From contig CANTUZ010000007.1 in NCBI GenBank assembly GCA_947846985.1, positions 31,066,355 through 31,130,354 of the forward strand: a stretch of 64,000 bases of DNA, read 5' to 3'. The position numbers and the translations under genes are program-made. Positions 42,801 through 50,092 of this stretch are shown piece by piece. The notes under the pieces are model-generated. The model did no database searches. It had not been told where the DNA came from and saw nothing but the letters and a program-made list of their open reading frames with translations. Position 1 is the first letter of the stretch. Every line of letters starts with the position of its first letter. Source of the DNA: Fratercula arctica. Taxonomy: Eukaryota > Chordata > Aves > Charadriiformes > Alcidae.

Positions 42801-45800
42801 CCATACTGTTGATAACAAAAACCACCGAGCAGGATATTCAAACAGTTTTTTTAGTCAGAATGACATGTAAATAATCATACCCTCTGTGCTAAAATTGTCA
42901 GACTTTAACCAGAACGTATCCAGATCTGACCATAGTACTGCAAGTACAGACAGAGTTGCTGGAGAAAGTCAGGAGAGCAATGAAAATCATCATAGTTGTC
43001 TAGCATAGGACGTCTGAAAAAATATTGAAAAAATTGCAGCTCTTTAGACTTAATGCAGTTTTCAAATATATAAATGATGTAAAGAAGAATAGTGTGGGAA
43101 TAAGAATAACAAGGGGAACAGTATGCTAACTATATCCATGAGGGAAAGATCAAGGAAATAATGAGTTTAAATTGTACTTCAGATAATCAAGGAACCGCCT
43201 CAATATAGTTGATCCAACTTTGTCATAGAAGGATTGATATGCTGTGTGATGTCCAGTATTCTTTATTATGTTTGCAAACATTTTATTTGTTAAAGTTAAG
43301 ATTTTTGAAAGTTTTTTTCATAATGTTGGAAGTTCAGTGAAAATAAAATTGGAGCAGTTATGCTTTCATTTAAAAATAAAGGCTGCTGCTGTGCAAGATT
43401 AGGAATAATCATTTCTAAACTTTTGCCTTAGGCATCAGAGTTGGTTCACAAAACTGAATTCTTACTCATGAGGGGAAAATACAGTCATGATGTACTACTC
43501 TGACTGCGGTTCTTTATCATCTCTGCAAAGGGTACATCGTAGTCCTTCCATTTACTAGATGCATTGTCATTCATTATCAGTCATTCTCGTGAATTAGTGT
43601 TTATTTGCTGTGCTTATTTGGATCATCATTTTTTGGATACACAGAACTGTACCGTGTAATGCAAAAAAAACCCTCTCGACCTGGTCGGGACAGTGGTTTC
43701 ATAGAATAATTCATATGTTCCATTTTCACCAGTAAAATTATCATGTGTTTAAGCATGATAAAATTACGACATTTTCTTTTTCGGAAATGATCTTTTGTAT
43801 TGCAAAATTAAGCAGGCATCATTTCAGTGAGTATCTGTTAAAAACTTTAGAGGACATAATGAATGTGTAGTGTAATGACTCTCCCCAGAAAAGTGCTCAG
43901 CAGAAGGAAACATGACAGCATGTGTCCTTGATCTGTGCCACATTAGCAACCAAAAAAGTGGCATCATATCTGCAAGAAATTGGGCTTTGGCACTGAACAA
44001 TGATTTAATCATTTCCACCTGTTCAATATATTCTGGGATACTGCAACAATTAAAGGAGTATGTTTTCCTGGTGGTGCCTTTATTTCACACTGGAATATGA
44101 GCCAATGCTATTATCTGCTACTGGAAATAAAAATGGAACTCCAGGGAAACCCCTCATATAAGGGATAATATCCAGAATAGTCATGTGTCTGTATGTGTGT
44201 ATATATGTATATGTCAGAGACAGTAAGGGAAATGGTCTGTCAGTGATTTCCACATGGCTGACCAAAAAAAAAAAAAAAGGACAATTAGATGAGTTTACCT
44301 GTCTTAAGAGGAACTAGCAAAATAACTGAACATCATAAATAGTCATTACAGAAAATGCATTGCTTCAATTAAAAGGATACTCCTCCTGAATATCTGTTTC
44401 CGTGTACATCAGTACTAACAGTTTGAGAGTATGATATCAAAAGATTCTATTAAAATTAATTAGAAGTATATTTTGCCTCATATGGGAAATTAGAAAGCAT
44501 GTATTTCTAGCAAAACTAGGGTTTGTCAACCAAACTAGGGTTTGTCAGCAATTTTTCAGCCACATAATTAGAAAAAACGCATAAGAGAAAAATGATGAAT
44601 GGATGCTACATTCATTACTGAAATCTAACTGCCTTTGGGCAACTCGGAATAGAGGTACACGCATCCTTACCAGCACACTTGGTCTTCAACAGTATGCATA
44701 TAGAATCATGATATATCTCCCAGCAAGCATGTATAAATTGATGTGGCTATGTAACATAATGTTAATAAATAATAGGCATAGCGCTCATATTGAAAGGTCA
44801 ATACAGTCATGTCTGTGAGTCCAAATGTTATCAAGGGAAGCAATCAAGGTAATTCAGTATTATGGATTCTTCTTATTAGGAGGTACCAGTGCTTTTTCAG
44901 TTTGTGAGTGCAACAGAGATGATCATCAACAAGCTAAATTGCACAAAAATCCACAACCATGCCTTCTGAATCAAAGCAATTCACAGTTTATTTACAATGC
45001 GTTGTTTCAGAGCTCACTTAAGCTCCTACTTTAAGACAAACCTAAAATCTTTGAAGGCTTTTACTCTTCATTTGCATGGCCATATTCTGCTGGTTTAGCC
45101 TAATGACCAGCCCAGTAATACAACAATATTTTATAGTGGGAAATACAGTGTACAAATAAACAAAATAACTCGCTATCTCTTCAGGTTTTAGCTAGTTTCT
45201 CTGTTCCTCACCTGTGAAAAGGCCCTAGTCCTCATTCAAGGAGTAGATTGGTGAGAATCAGACTAGGTCAACGAAATGTGTATCTTCCACTCTTAGGCTT
45301 TTTTCAAAACTATAGATAAACCTTCCATAACATTTTATAACAGGTCAGGCCCGTCATTTTAGGTGCTTCTAGAAGACTGTCTGATACCTTTTGAGTATGT
45401 TCCCTTAGCAATGCTGGATTAGACAGTCCCAAGGCATGCTGGGAGGTTCTACTTAACCTTGTGCCAATACGCAATTTATTTATCTGTTATGCACCTAGCA
45501 TTTATTGCTTGGTCACACCTTAACTGGCTACTGTTACTACAAAACTAATGAGTTTTGGTGACTTAAGCTCTCATTTACTTTGCCTGTCTTTTGTCATGGG
45601 ATATCGTTCAGGAGCAAGCCTGTAGGTCAGAAGGGGTTCTTTAGGCGCTATTCAATTTGGGTACAGGAGTACCAAGAAAGATTGAAGAAAGCAGAAACAA
45701 GTGTATTGATTATAGTATATTCAAAATGGAACTACTGATCGGAACTTTTTTATTTACCTTTCCTCCTCAGAAAACAAGCTTTATTTCATCAAACCCCAGG

Positions 45801-48731
45801 GTGCTACATTTGTATCACTGAAAGCATTAAGTCCTGAGGTTTCTAGAGAAAGGCATCTCAAGTTTTCCTGAAGAAACTGAGAATACTGCTTCCATGGTTT
45901 TGGTAGGAAGCATTAAGCTGCAAGCAGAAATTGCTTTCATAGGCTGCTCAAAATTGAGGTTTTGGCCTAATTTTCTATCCTTTTTTACTATTTTCCATGT
46001 CCAAGTGACATGTAGCAGTGTCCTGCTTTAGAGTCCAGCTAAAAATGGGGAGAGGTAAAGTCTTTGGATTGGAGACAACCACTCTGAAGATACGATTCCT
46101 TTAATGGAATAAAAGGCGAATTTGTATGAGATTGTCTTTGGGGTCCTTAGGTGGAAATGTGAGAGAGCATATGGCGGCAATAATTGTACAGTTCATTATG
46201 CAGTGGCTTTAATAGCATAAGGAGATGGAGTCAGGGTATCCTGCAAATGTCTGATTTTTCAGATGTGTTAATTACTAGCAGATCCCATTTATTACACTTG
46301 ATTATGACTATTTGGAACTTCTAAAGAAAAAGGAGGCCCAAAATGATTTAAAAGGGTGATTTCATAGGTGTAAGATGAGGCATTATTCTGTAGAGATGAA
46401 AATATATCCAGCAACGAGATATAGATAGATATAAGGCTGCTTCTCTTTATTTCTTCTCCTCAGTATTTAATTTCTACACAATCAATTAGCATGTTAATTC
46501 ATGTGTGGCCTGTGCTGGATGCTATAGGGGAAGAGAACAATGATTTACTTAATGATTTCTGTTGGTACATATTTAAGAATTTGGAGGTATTTTAAGGCAT
46601 TTTTAATGATCTATTTTATTTCCTTGGAATAAAACTTCAATTATACAGAAAATCATAATCATGAATCACATTCTAAATAATTTCTTACAAATTCAGCCTT
46701 TTAAGGTGTATGTTAAGGTAGGTTTTAACGTACAAGATGCATAAGAAGCTTTTACTGATAACTTTACAGAAAATACACTTATTTGAATATAACAATACTT
46801 TATGAAATATATACATTTCCAAAACTTTTCTAAAAGCTGAAAATTTAAATAGCTCAAGAGAAGAACTTAAACTTGGATGAATATGAGGGCACCAAACTTT
46901 GTGAGGTCTTCGCAGAAAGTTTATATATAGTTGGAGAAAATGTTACGTTATTTTAGAAGATAGTGCCTTATTACCTTCCAGACTGAATTCATTATGCTTT
47001 TTTTACCTTCTCCTTCACCTGATATAGAATCTTATTTTGATTATTCAATGTTCCTTATTTTTCTTCAAATTAAATTGACTTTCTCTCTACGGTGTGCCTA
47101 AGTTTTTGGGGTTTTTTTTTTCAGTAAATTTATACTGTCATTCGAAACCAGTTATACTAAGAATATGCTTCTTAGACATTACAACCTAGTACAGTCCTAC
47201 CTCACAGATTTTATTTGGTAATGATTTTATGTAGTACATATTGACTACTAGTACTGTTTTCAAAATGACATTTTGGAATGCCTTTTTCTTTTCTGTCCAG
47301 TCTGCAGATGTTCTCTATACCAGATGTACAACTTGAAAAATAATAACTGCTAAAAATACACAAATTGTCAGCTTTGTTTTTACCAAGAGAAACTATAACT
47401 TCAAGTAAGATAGATTTATATTTAAATGCAATGCAGGTAACCTAAACTATTCCCAAAGACTGATAGCAATCTCATCAAATGGTGCAAATAATCACATTAT
47501 AAATGCATAATTAGAGTCCAAGGTGGGGTAAACATGGGCTAAAATTGTTGCTATATAAGCTAATAACACTGACATCAATCTTGAAAAAAAAAATCATAAA
47601 TTAAAGAGCATAATTAATCATATAACTTGTATTAATATTTTCTTCTCTTTATTAACATCTTAAAAATAGCTCTCCCTTTGTGCTTACACCTTTAAGGTCT
47701 CATAGCTGTAATGTTTTTTCACCTGACCTTGCAGAAATTATTTGTCTCTTAGTATACTAAACAAGCTGTGAAAGCAATGTGATTTCAAATAAACCTTTTA
47801 AGAAAGCAAGTCATGATGCTTCCTTTCCACTTAGTTCAAGGTTAATTATACTTGCCAAGAAGGCAGTAAAAAAAAAGCAGTGAGAAATTTGATGGCAACC
47901 TCACAGACAGTGCACCTCCAGCAGTTCCCATTTGTGAAAGTTGCACCCACTGATAAAGTCAGATTGAGGATAATATTTCAGAAGGCTTATTTTTTCATTG
48001 AACTTAAGCATAATAAATCAAGACAAAAAAAAAATAATATGCTGTAAACTGTAATAAGGAAAATTTGACAAACTGGCAGATTTTATTTTTATGGAATAGT
48101 TATGTATCTTAAGCAAAGATCAAACTCTCATTACAATGTTCCTGTTCATTTTTTTAATGTGAATATGTTCCTATTCATTTGAGTGTGGGTGTGCACATAC
48201 ATAAAGTGAGACTAATGCAGTAAGGAACTCTGGTTAAAAACAAAAACAGTTTCAAGGAATAACTTGTATAGAAGTATGGCTTTCTAAGTGCAGACTTTAA
48301 AACTCCTACCTCTCTGCAGGTTCATCTGAATTCTCTTCTGTGATCATCTGCAGCTCCTGTGTGGTTTTACTTGAGTCTTCTTTGACACAGTTTTCCTCTG
48401 TGCTTGTTTTGGGAATATCCTCATTTGATCGAAGCTGTTCTATGAGATTTTGTTGATGCCAGGTTTGAATAGATCGGTGGTGCACTGGGGTTGGACCTGG
48501 CACGGGTGCCAGTATATTGTGGTGGACAGGACTGCTGTTTTTCTTCAGCCCATTTCTGTTCCGAGAGTGGTTCTTCAACCTGTTCTGAACCGCTGTCCCT
48601 CTGTGCTCATATCCTTCCTGCTGATGGCAGCCCCCCGTGCCTGTGGAGCCTTGCGAGGGGTGACTGAACCACCTCCAGCGGAGCCTCAGGATCTGCTTCA
48701 CATCAAACTCTTTCTTTCCAGAGACTGACAT
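6807..48731 (-). CDS. KLHL4: KLHL4, Kelch-like protein 4 (whole coding span, 11 coding exons)
   Basis: Joining the exons listed separately gives 2163 nt, encoding 720 residues plus TGA. Seen in the sequence: a polar N-terminal region (1-164), a BTB domain (about 165-285, with the CDVLL and [12 protein letters not shown] core), a BACK domain (about 286-392) and six Kelch blades with double-glycine motifs at residues 437, 484, 531, 578, 625 and 678. The C-terminus ([11 protein letters not shown]...VVKLP) closes the propeller. All ten internal junctions are GT-AG and every codon phase agrees. The N-terminus [20 protein letters not shown] and the Kelch sequences match my memory of mammalian KLHL4 rather than its paralogs KLHL1 and KLHL5. 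From family knowledge, BTB-BACK-Kelch proteins commonly dimerise and serve as Cullin-3 ubiquitin-ligase substrate adaptors or bind actin. The KLHL4 substrate is unknown to me. The gene appears intact, with no frameshift or internal stop. Confidence 0.97.
6867..7573 (-). other. KLHL4 intron 10
   Basis: A 707-bp phase-0 intron. Its 3' end carries a C-rich pyrimidine tract (C6-T-C5-T5-AG, 6867-6885). Nothing else recognisable. Confidence 0.9.
7574..7745 (-). CDS. KLHL4: KLHL4 coding exon 10: Kelch blade 6 (residues 644-701)
   Basis: The acceptor is AACATCCTAG at 7746-7747 and the donor is ACAGAG|GTAATA at 7573. The 172-nt exon encodes [20 protein letters not shown], then [20 protein letters not shown] and [11 protein letters not shown]. 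The double glycine is at residues 678-679. It enters in phase 2 and leaves in phase 0. The open frame that continues after the donor (IRKIT) is intronic. Confidence 0.96.
7746..9375 (-). other. KLHL4 intron 9
   Basis: A 1.6-kb phase-2 intron. It has a short GGTTT-rich stretch at about 8793-8812 and an AAAT run at about 9343-9358. The open frames of 109 aa or less are not recognisable. Confidence 0.9.
9376..9588 (-). CDS. KLHL4: KLHL4 coding exon 9: Kelch blades 4-5 (residues 573-644)
   Basis: The acceptor is AATTATCCCAG at 9589-9590 and the donor is GAAAG|GTAAGG at 9375. The exon is 213 nt with both flanking introns in phase 2. It encodes [20 protein letters not shown], then [20 protein letters not shown] and [18 protein letters not shown]. 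Double glycines are at residues 578-579 and 625-626. The insertion [13 protein letters not shown] in the fifth blade is a hallmark shared, as I recall, by the KLHL1/4/5 subgroup. Confidence 0.96.
9589..12290 (-). other. KLHL4 intron 8
   Basis: A 2.7-kb phase-2 intron. I see no repeat or gene in it. The antisense and sense open frames near 10.9-11.3 kb (109 aa or less) match no family I recognise. Confidence 0.9.
12291..12453 (-). CDS. KLHL4: KLHL4 coding exon 8: Kelch blade 3 (residues 519-573)
   Basis: The acceptor is ATCTTTGAAG at 12454-12455 and the donor is AGCAA|GTATGT at 12290. The 163-nt exon encodes [20 protein letters not shown], then [20 protein letters not shown] and [14 protein letters not shown]. 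The double glycine is at residues 531-532, followed by the spaced Tyr and Trp typical of a Kelch repeat. It enters in phase 1 and leaves in phase 2. Confidence 0.96.
13216..13345. repeat. Possible ancient DNA-transposon remnant
   Basis: TTTTTTCAAAAGTGCTAACT and a later CTAACTTTGGGCACTCAAAT resemble the 'ttttcaaaagtgcctaa' families common in turtle and archosaur genomes. The match is by eye and weak. Confidence 0.25.
13486..13555. repeat. 70-nt imperfect hairpin in KLHL4 intron 7
   Basis: The core is a perfect 12-bp inverted repeat (ACTTTCTCCACC, 13505-13516, with its complement at 13521-13532) closed by the tetraloop AAGA. After a 3-nt bulge the pairing resumes with CTAT/ATAG. The outer GGTAA (13486-13490) and TTACC (13551-13555) also pair. 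Confidence 0.7.
13968..14036. repeat. 13-bp perfect inverted repeat
   Basis: TCTGATTTTCAGA at 13968-13980 is matched by its reverse complement TCTGAAAATCAGA near 14023-14035. The spacer is about 43 bp, AT-rich and contains an A run. Confidence 0.6.
14350..14574 (-). CDS. KLHL4: KLHL4 coding exon 7: Kelch blades 1-2 (residues 444-519)
   Basis: The acceptor is TTTTTAACAG at 14575-14576 and the donor is CTAG|GTAAGA at 14349. The exon is 225 nt, a whole number of codons, with phase 1 on both sides. It encodes [14 protein letters not shown] (end of blade 1), then [25 protein letters not shown] and [16 protein letters not shown] (blade 2). It ends STHRHGLG, the conserved start of the next blade. 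The double glycine is at residues 484-485. Confidence 0.96.
14575..17617 (-). other. KLHL4 intron 6
   Basis: A 3.0-kb phase-1 intron. The stretch at about 15000-15500 is somewhat GC-richer than its surroundings and holds no recognised repeat. A short 10-bp tandem repeat sits at 16549-16580. Confidence 0.9.
16549..16580. repeat. Three-copy 10-bp tandem repeat
   Basis: Three adjacent copies of GTAGAAGTTR within intron 6. Confidence 0.8.
17618..17804 (-). CDS. KLHL4: KLHL4 coding exon 6: end of BACK and start of the Kelch propeller (residues 382-444)
   Basis: The acceptor is CATTTCTTAG at 17805-17806 and the donor is CTAAAG|GTAAG at 17617. The 187-nt exon begins [18 protein letters not shown], continues with [15 protein letters not shown] (the last BACK helix) and a basic linker (PRTKPRK), and ends in the first Kelch strand [13 protein letters not shown]. 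The first double glycine is at residues 437-438. It enters in phase 0 and leaves in phase 1. It was read directly because it has no usable internal start. Confidence 0.96.
17805..18846 (-). other. KLHL4 intron 5
   Basis: A 1.0-kb phase-0 intron. An A/C-rich low-complexity stretch (18673-18750) lies about 100-170 nt beyond the exon 5 donor. It is U-rich in the transcript. Confidence 0.9.
18673..18750. repeat. A/C-rich low-complexity stretch
   Basis: An A run followed by ACAAAA units and CCAAAAAC-like units, with no exact period. It lies in intron 5. Confidence 0.8.
18847..19059 (-). CDS. KLHL4: KLHL4 coding exon 5: BACK domain (residues 311-381)
   Basis: The acceptor has a long T tract (TTTTTCTTTTCAG, ending at 19060) and the donor is CCCCAG|GTATGA at 18846. 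The exon is 213 nt, exactly 71 codons, with phase 0 on both sides. It encodes [32 protein letters not shown], then the W-V-H and [12 protein letters not shown] helices diagnostic of the BACK domain. No automatic open frame covers it because it lacks an internal start. It was read directly from the minus strand. Confidence 0.96.
19060..22206 (-). other. KLHL4 intron 4
   Basis: A 3.1-kb phase-0 intron. Apart from a 10-bp perfect inverted repeat at 20982-21007 I see nothing recognisable. Confidence 0.9.
20982..21007. repeat. 10-bp perfect inverted repeat, 6-nt loop
   Basis: AAATCATATG, the loop TCTAAC, then CATATGATTT. Short and AT-rich, so it may be chance. Confidence 0.6.
22207..22403 (-). 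CDS. KLHL4: KLHL4 coding exon 4: end of BTB and start of BACK (residues 245-310)
   Basis: The acceptor is CTGCACAG at 22404-22405 and the donor is CTATG|GTAAGA at 22206. The 197-nt exon encodes the BTB C-terminal helices ([27 protein letters not shown]) and the BTB-BACK linker with the conserved [18 protein letters not shown] motif. This is the surface where Cullin-3 binds in characterised relatives. The open frame continues past the donor into the intron, but homology stops at YTM|. The pyrimidine tract next to the acceptor AG is poor (see findings). Confidence 0.96.
22404..25258 (-). other. KLHL4 intron 3
   Basis: A 2.9-kb phase-1 intron with a 15-nt T run near 23032-23046. I see no recognised repeat or gene. 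Confidence 0.9.
23032..23046. repeat. Homopolymer T run (about 15 nt)
   Basis: Uninterrupted T on the plus strand, in intron 3. Confidence 0.85.
25259..25395 (-). CDS. KLHL4: KLHL4 coding exon 3: BTB core (residues 199-245)
   Basis: The acceptor is TTTCAAG at 25396-25397 and the donor is ACAG|GTAATT at 25258. The 137-nt exon encodes [18 protein letters not shown], the typical BTB motif in which a phenylalanine-containing helix follows 'HR.VL.A.S.YF..MF'. After it comes [17 protein letters not shown], then the RYAYTG end of the BTB sheet. It enters in phase 2 and leaves in phase 1. Confidence 0.96.
25396..25850 (-). other. KLHL4 intron 2
   Basis: The shortest intron (455 bp, phase 2), lying between the two N-terminal BTB exons. 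Nothing recognisable inside. Confidence 0.92.
25851..26024 (-). CDS. KLHL4: KLHL4 coding exon 2: linker and start of BTB (residues 141-199)
   Basis: The acceptor is TTTGCCTTGCAG at 26025-26026, with a strong pyrimidine tract. The donor is CACAG|GTACAT at 25850. It encodes a Ser-rich linker, then [14 protein letters not shown] and the BTB core CDVLLIVG...IPAHR, which covers the first helix and strand used in BTB dimerisation. The length is 174 nt and both flanking introns are phase 2, so the exon is a whole number of codons. Arg141 and Arg199 are both split across junctions. Confidence 0.96.
29190..29720 (+). mobile_element. Ancient CR1 LINE fragment from the reverse-transcriptase region
   Basis: The stretch can be lined up by eye with the CR1 open frame 2 region: GAACTC..TGAATTTCATC, then ACCAGCCAGCATGGCTGTTC, GAGATAACAAAGCTTACTGG and GACACTATTTCACATGACAC. 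The last gives residues DTISHDTF, an RT-domain remnant. It is strongly diverged and not coding. A perfect hairpin (29637-29674) interrupts the match. Confidence 0.6.
29637..29674. repeat. 14-bp perfect inverted repeat inside the ancient CR1
   Basis: TGTCAGAAGTCATC at 29637-29650 and its exact reverse complement at 29661-29674 flank the 10-nt loop TTGACTTCTG. Confidence 0.85.
30256..30291. repeat. Direct repeat of TTTTCATTAATCAG
   Basis: Two exact 14-bp copies (30256-30269 and 30278-30291), offset by 22 bp, within intron 1. Confidence 0.75.
36700..36860 (+). mobile_element. CR1 LINE fragment, 3' end
   Basis: CR1 tail: TCTCCATCCATAGAGGTTCT, then TTTGAGCAGGGATAGGACTA, GATCCCTTCCAACG and a degenerate octamer ending CTGTATGATCCTATGACT. 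Moderately diverged and 5'-truncated. Confidence 0.85.
42240..43260 (+). mobile_element. Ancient, longer CR1 LINE copy
   Basis: Scattered but collinear CR1 landmarks: TTTGACACTGTCTCATATGA (RT region), AACTGGGTTCCTCAGG, TTATTTGTGCAAAGTACTAT, GGAGAAAGTCAGGAGAGCAA and AATATATAAATGATG. The order fits the second half of the CR1 coding region running into its 3' part. It is heavily decayed with no open frame. Boundaries are approximate. An internal 45-bp tandem duplication is listed separately. Confidence 0.6.
42567..42656. repeat. 45-bp tandem duplication
   Basis: Two gapless units (42567-42611 and 42612-42656) with about 80% identity by eye. Both start ATAGGAT and share CAGAGAC/TGGAGAC near the end. 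They lie inside the decayed CR1. Confidence 0.7.
44511..44550. repeat. Two-copy tandem repeat of about 19 bp
   Basis: AACTAGGGTTTGTCA occurs twice in succession, joined by ACCA, in intron 1. Confidence 0.75.
48310..48731 (-). CDS. KLHL4: KLHL4 coding exon 1: start codon and N-terminal region (residues 1-140)
   Basis: The exon runs from an ATG at 48731-48729 to a donor AG|GTAGGAG at 48310/48309 and ends in phase 2. The start has A at -3 and begins a protein matching known KLHL4 N-termini ([13 protein letters not shown]...). It encodes a basic block with [10 protein letters not shown] near residues 16-25, then a polar, Ser/Asn/Gln/Glu-rich stretch with no recognisable domain, probably disordered. 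An antisense open frame across the exon is a shadow. The sequence just upstream of the ATG is pyrimidine-rich but has no AG acceptor close by, so the 5' UTR is probably continuous with this exon. Confidence 0.96.
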
Positions 48732-49040
48732 TTTTTTCAGGAAAAAGAAAAAAAGACAAAAGCCTATTCTTTTAGAAAGGAAATGGATTCTTTGTTATCT
48801 CTTGTGTTTCAACTCCTCTTCTTAAGAAAAGACAACAAAAGAACAAATACCGGTAGCGCTCTCCCTCTCTCTTCTGATTAATATACTGCAAGCTCTCCCA
48901 GCCGATGCTAAGCTGCTGCTAACTGTATAGGTGGGAATCCATACTGACAGGATGATGAGGTCAGACCTTAAACAAGTAAATCAGCTTAGCACAGGAAAGC
49001 AGCAACCATAACACTACCCAGCTGCTAGGCTTACACACTC
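48732..49040 (-). other. KLHL4: Probable 5' untranslated region of KLHL4
   Basis: The sequence lies between the candidate TATA box and the ATG. It includes a pyrimidine-rich stretch next to the start codon and no obvious AG acceptor that would force a separate 5' exon. The upper boundary depends on the unproven TATA box. Confidence 0.3.
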
Positions 49041-49063
49041 GCAGCACTATAGCACAGCTCTCT

Positions 49064-49071
49064 AATATATA
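49064..49071 (-). promoter_or_regulatory. Candidate TATA box for KLHL4
   Basis: The minus strand reads GGTTATATATTAGAG, about 335 bp upstream of the start codon. If used, transcription would begin near 49035-49042 and give a 5' UTR of about 300 nt continuous with coding exon 1. The surrounding sequence has few CpG dinucleotides, so it does not look like a CpG-island promoter. This is inference from motif and position only. Confidence 0.3.
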
Positions 49072-50048
49072 ACCGAGCCTCACATGATCCTCAGGGATCC
49101 AAAGCTGCAACTTAAGATGCAGAAAAGCACGTACAAATAAAGTGACAAGACTTCCTATCTCATGAGGTTTTCCATCAAGCCTGCTAATAAGGAATGCTGC
49201 ATTTCACAGAAGATTTATAGAGAATTCATTTATAGTCTCCGTATGCAGATTTTTGGTAGTGATTCACTGTGAAACTATCCTGCAGTTCATGTGTTTCCTT
49301 AAGGGGTTTGCATTTGTTTATCTTGCTGTGTAAAATTCCTACAAATGGCCTCAGTGTGGTAGCACTTACCTAAAGGAAAGAGGCAGCATTTGAATATATT
49401 GTGCAGAACGGTTTGTATTTTCTCACCTACAGATAGATTTCTCGATATAATTACAGGGGTATGAGAACAGAGGGAGGGAGCTGGTGAAAATCAGAGATGT
49501 GCTCCCTGAATGACTGTATCTGTGGAAAACACACTGTTTCCTGGCTAAGTGCCTGTGTAAACACCCTTTGCCATCCTGCTCTTAATTTCTCACGGATGGT
49601 GAAACGAGTGTGATTTTTTTAAGAAAACACCTTTCTTCTGATAGTGTGCACTGCAACATGTTTTCAGCAAATTTAATAGATGATACGTAGTCATTCCCAT
49701 CCATTCTTTAATAGGCAGGGCTGTGAGAACTGTTCCCTGTGTGTTTTGAAAATTAGTACACAGAATGTTTTCACATGCAAATTGAAAATAATTAAATGGA
49801 CTGTATTTTTTTTCTTATGTTATATTCGCCCTAGTTTGCTCCTGGTGATCTATACAACGGTAAGCAGTGTGCAGAAATAAAAAAAAAAAGCTGTAACACA
49901 GAGTCAGTAAAACAGGATTCAGAACTAAAGAGGGGTACCCCTCTCCAACACATCTTCTTATATCTCCTTTTCAGATGTTCCCAGGTTAGATTCCTTTTTC
50001 TCTGTGTTGTGATTTTTCTTCTTTTTTTCTTCCTTTTTTTTTAAAGAA

Positions 50049-50092
50049 GAACCCTCAAACACATTTAGTGTTGAGAACCCTCAAACACTAAA
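50049..50092. repeat. Overlapping direct and inverted repeats
   Basis: GAACCCTCAAACAC is present at 50049-50062 and again at 50075-50088. The TTTAGTGTT between them pairs with AACACTAAA at the end, forming a hairpin. Confidence 0.7.

Larger units (their letters stand above)
26025..48309 (-). other. KLHL4 intron 1 (22.3 kb)
   Basis: A phase-2 intron making up over half of the coding span. It contains two decayed CR1 copies (about 29190-29720 and 42240-43260), a CR1 tail (36700-36860), and small hairpins and tandem repeats listed separately. The rest appears unique and non-coding. The longest open frame in it (40007-40444, minus, 145 aa) matches nothing I know. Confidence 0.9.

Noticed and set aside
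44180..44215. TG/TA-rich stretch considered as a microsatellite
   Set aside because: Too short and too irregular to call a repeat array.
48450..48728. 92-aa plus-strand open frame
   Set aside because: It is antisense to KLHL4 coding exon 1, and the minus-strand reading matches a known protein.
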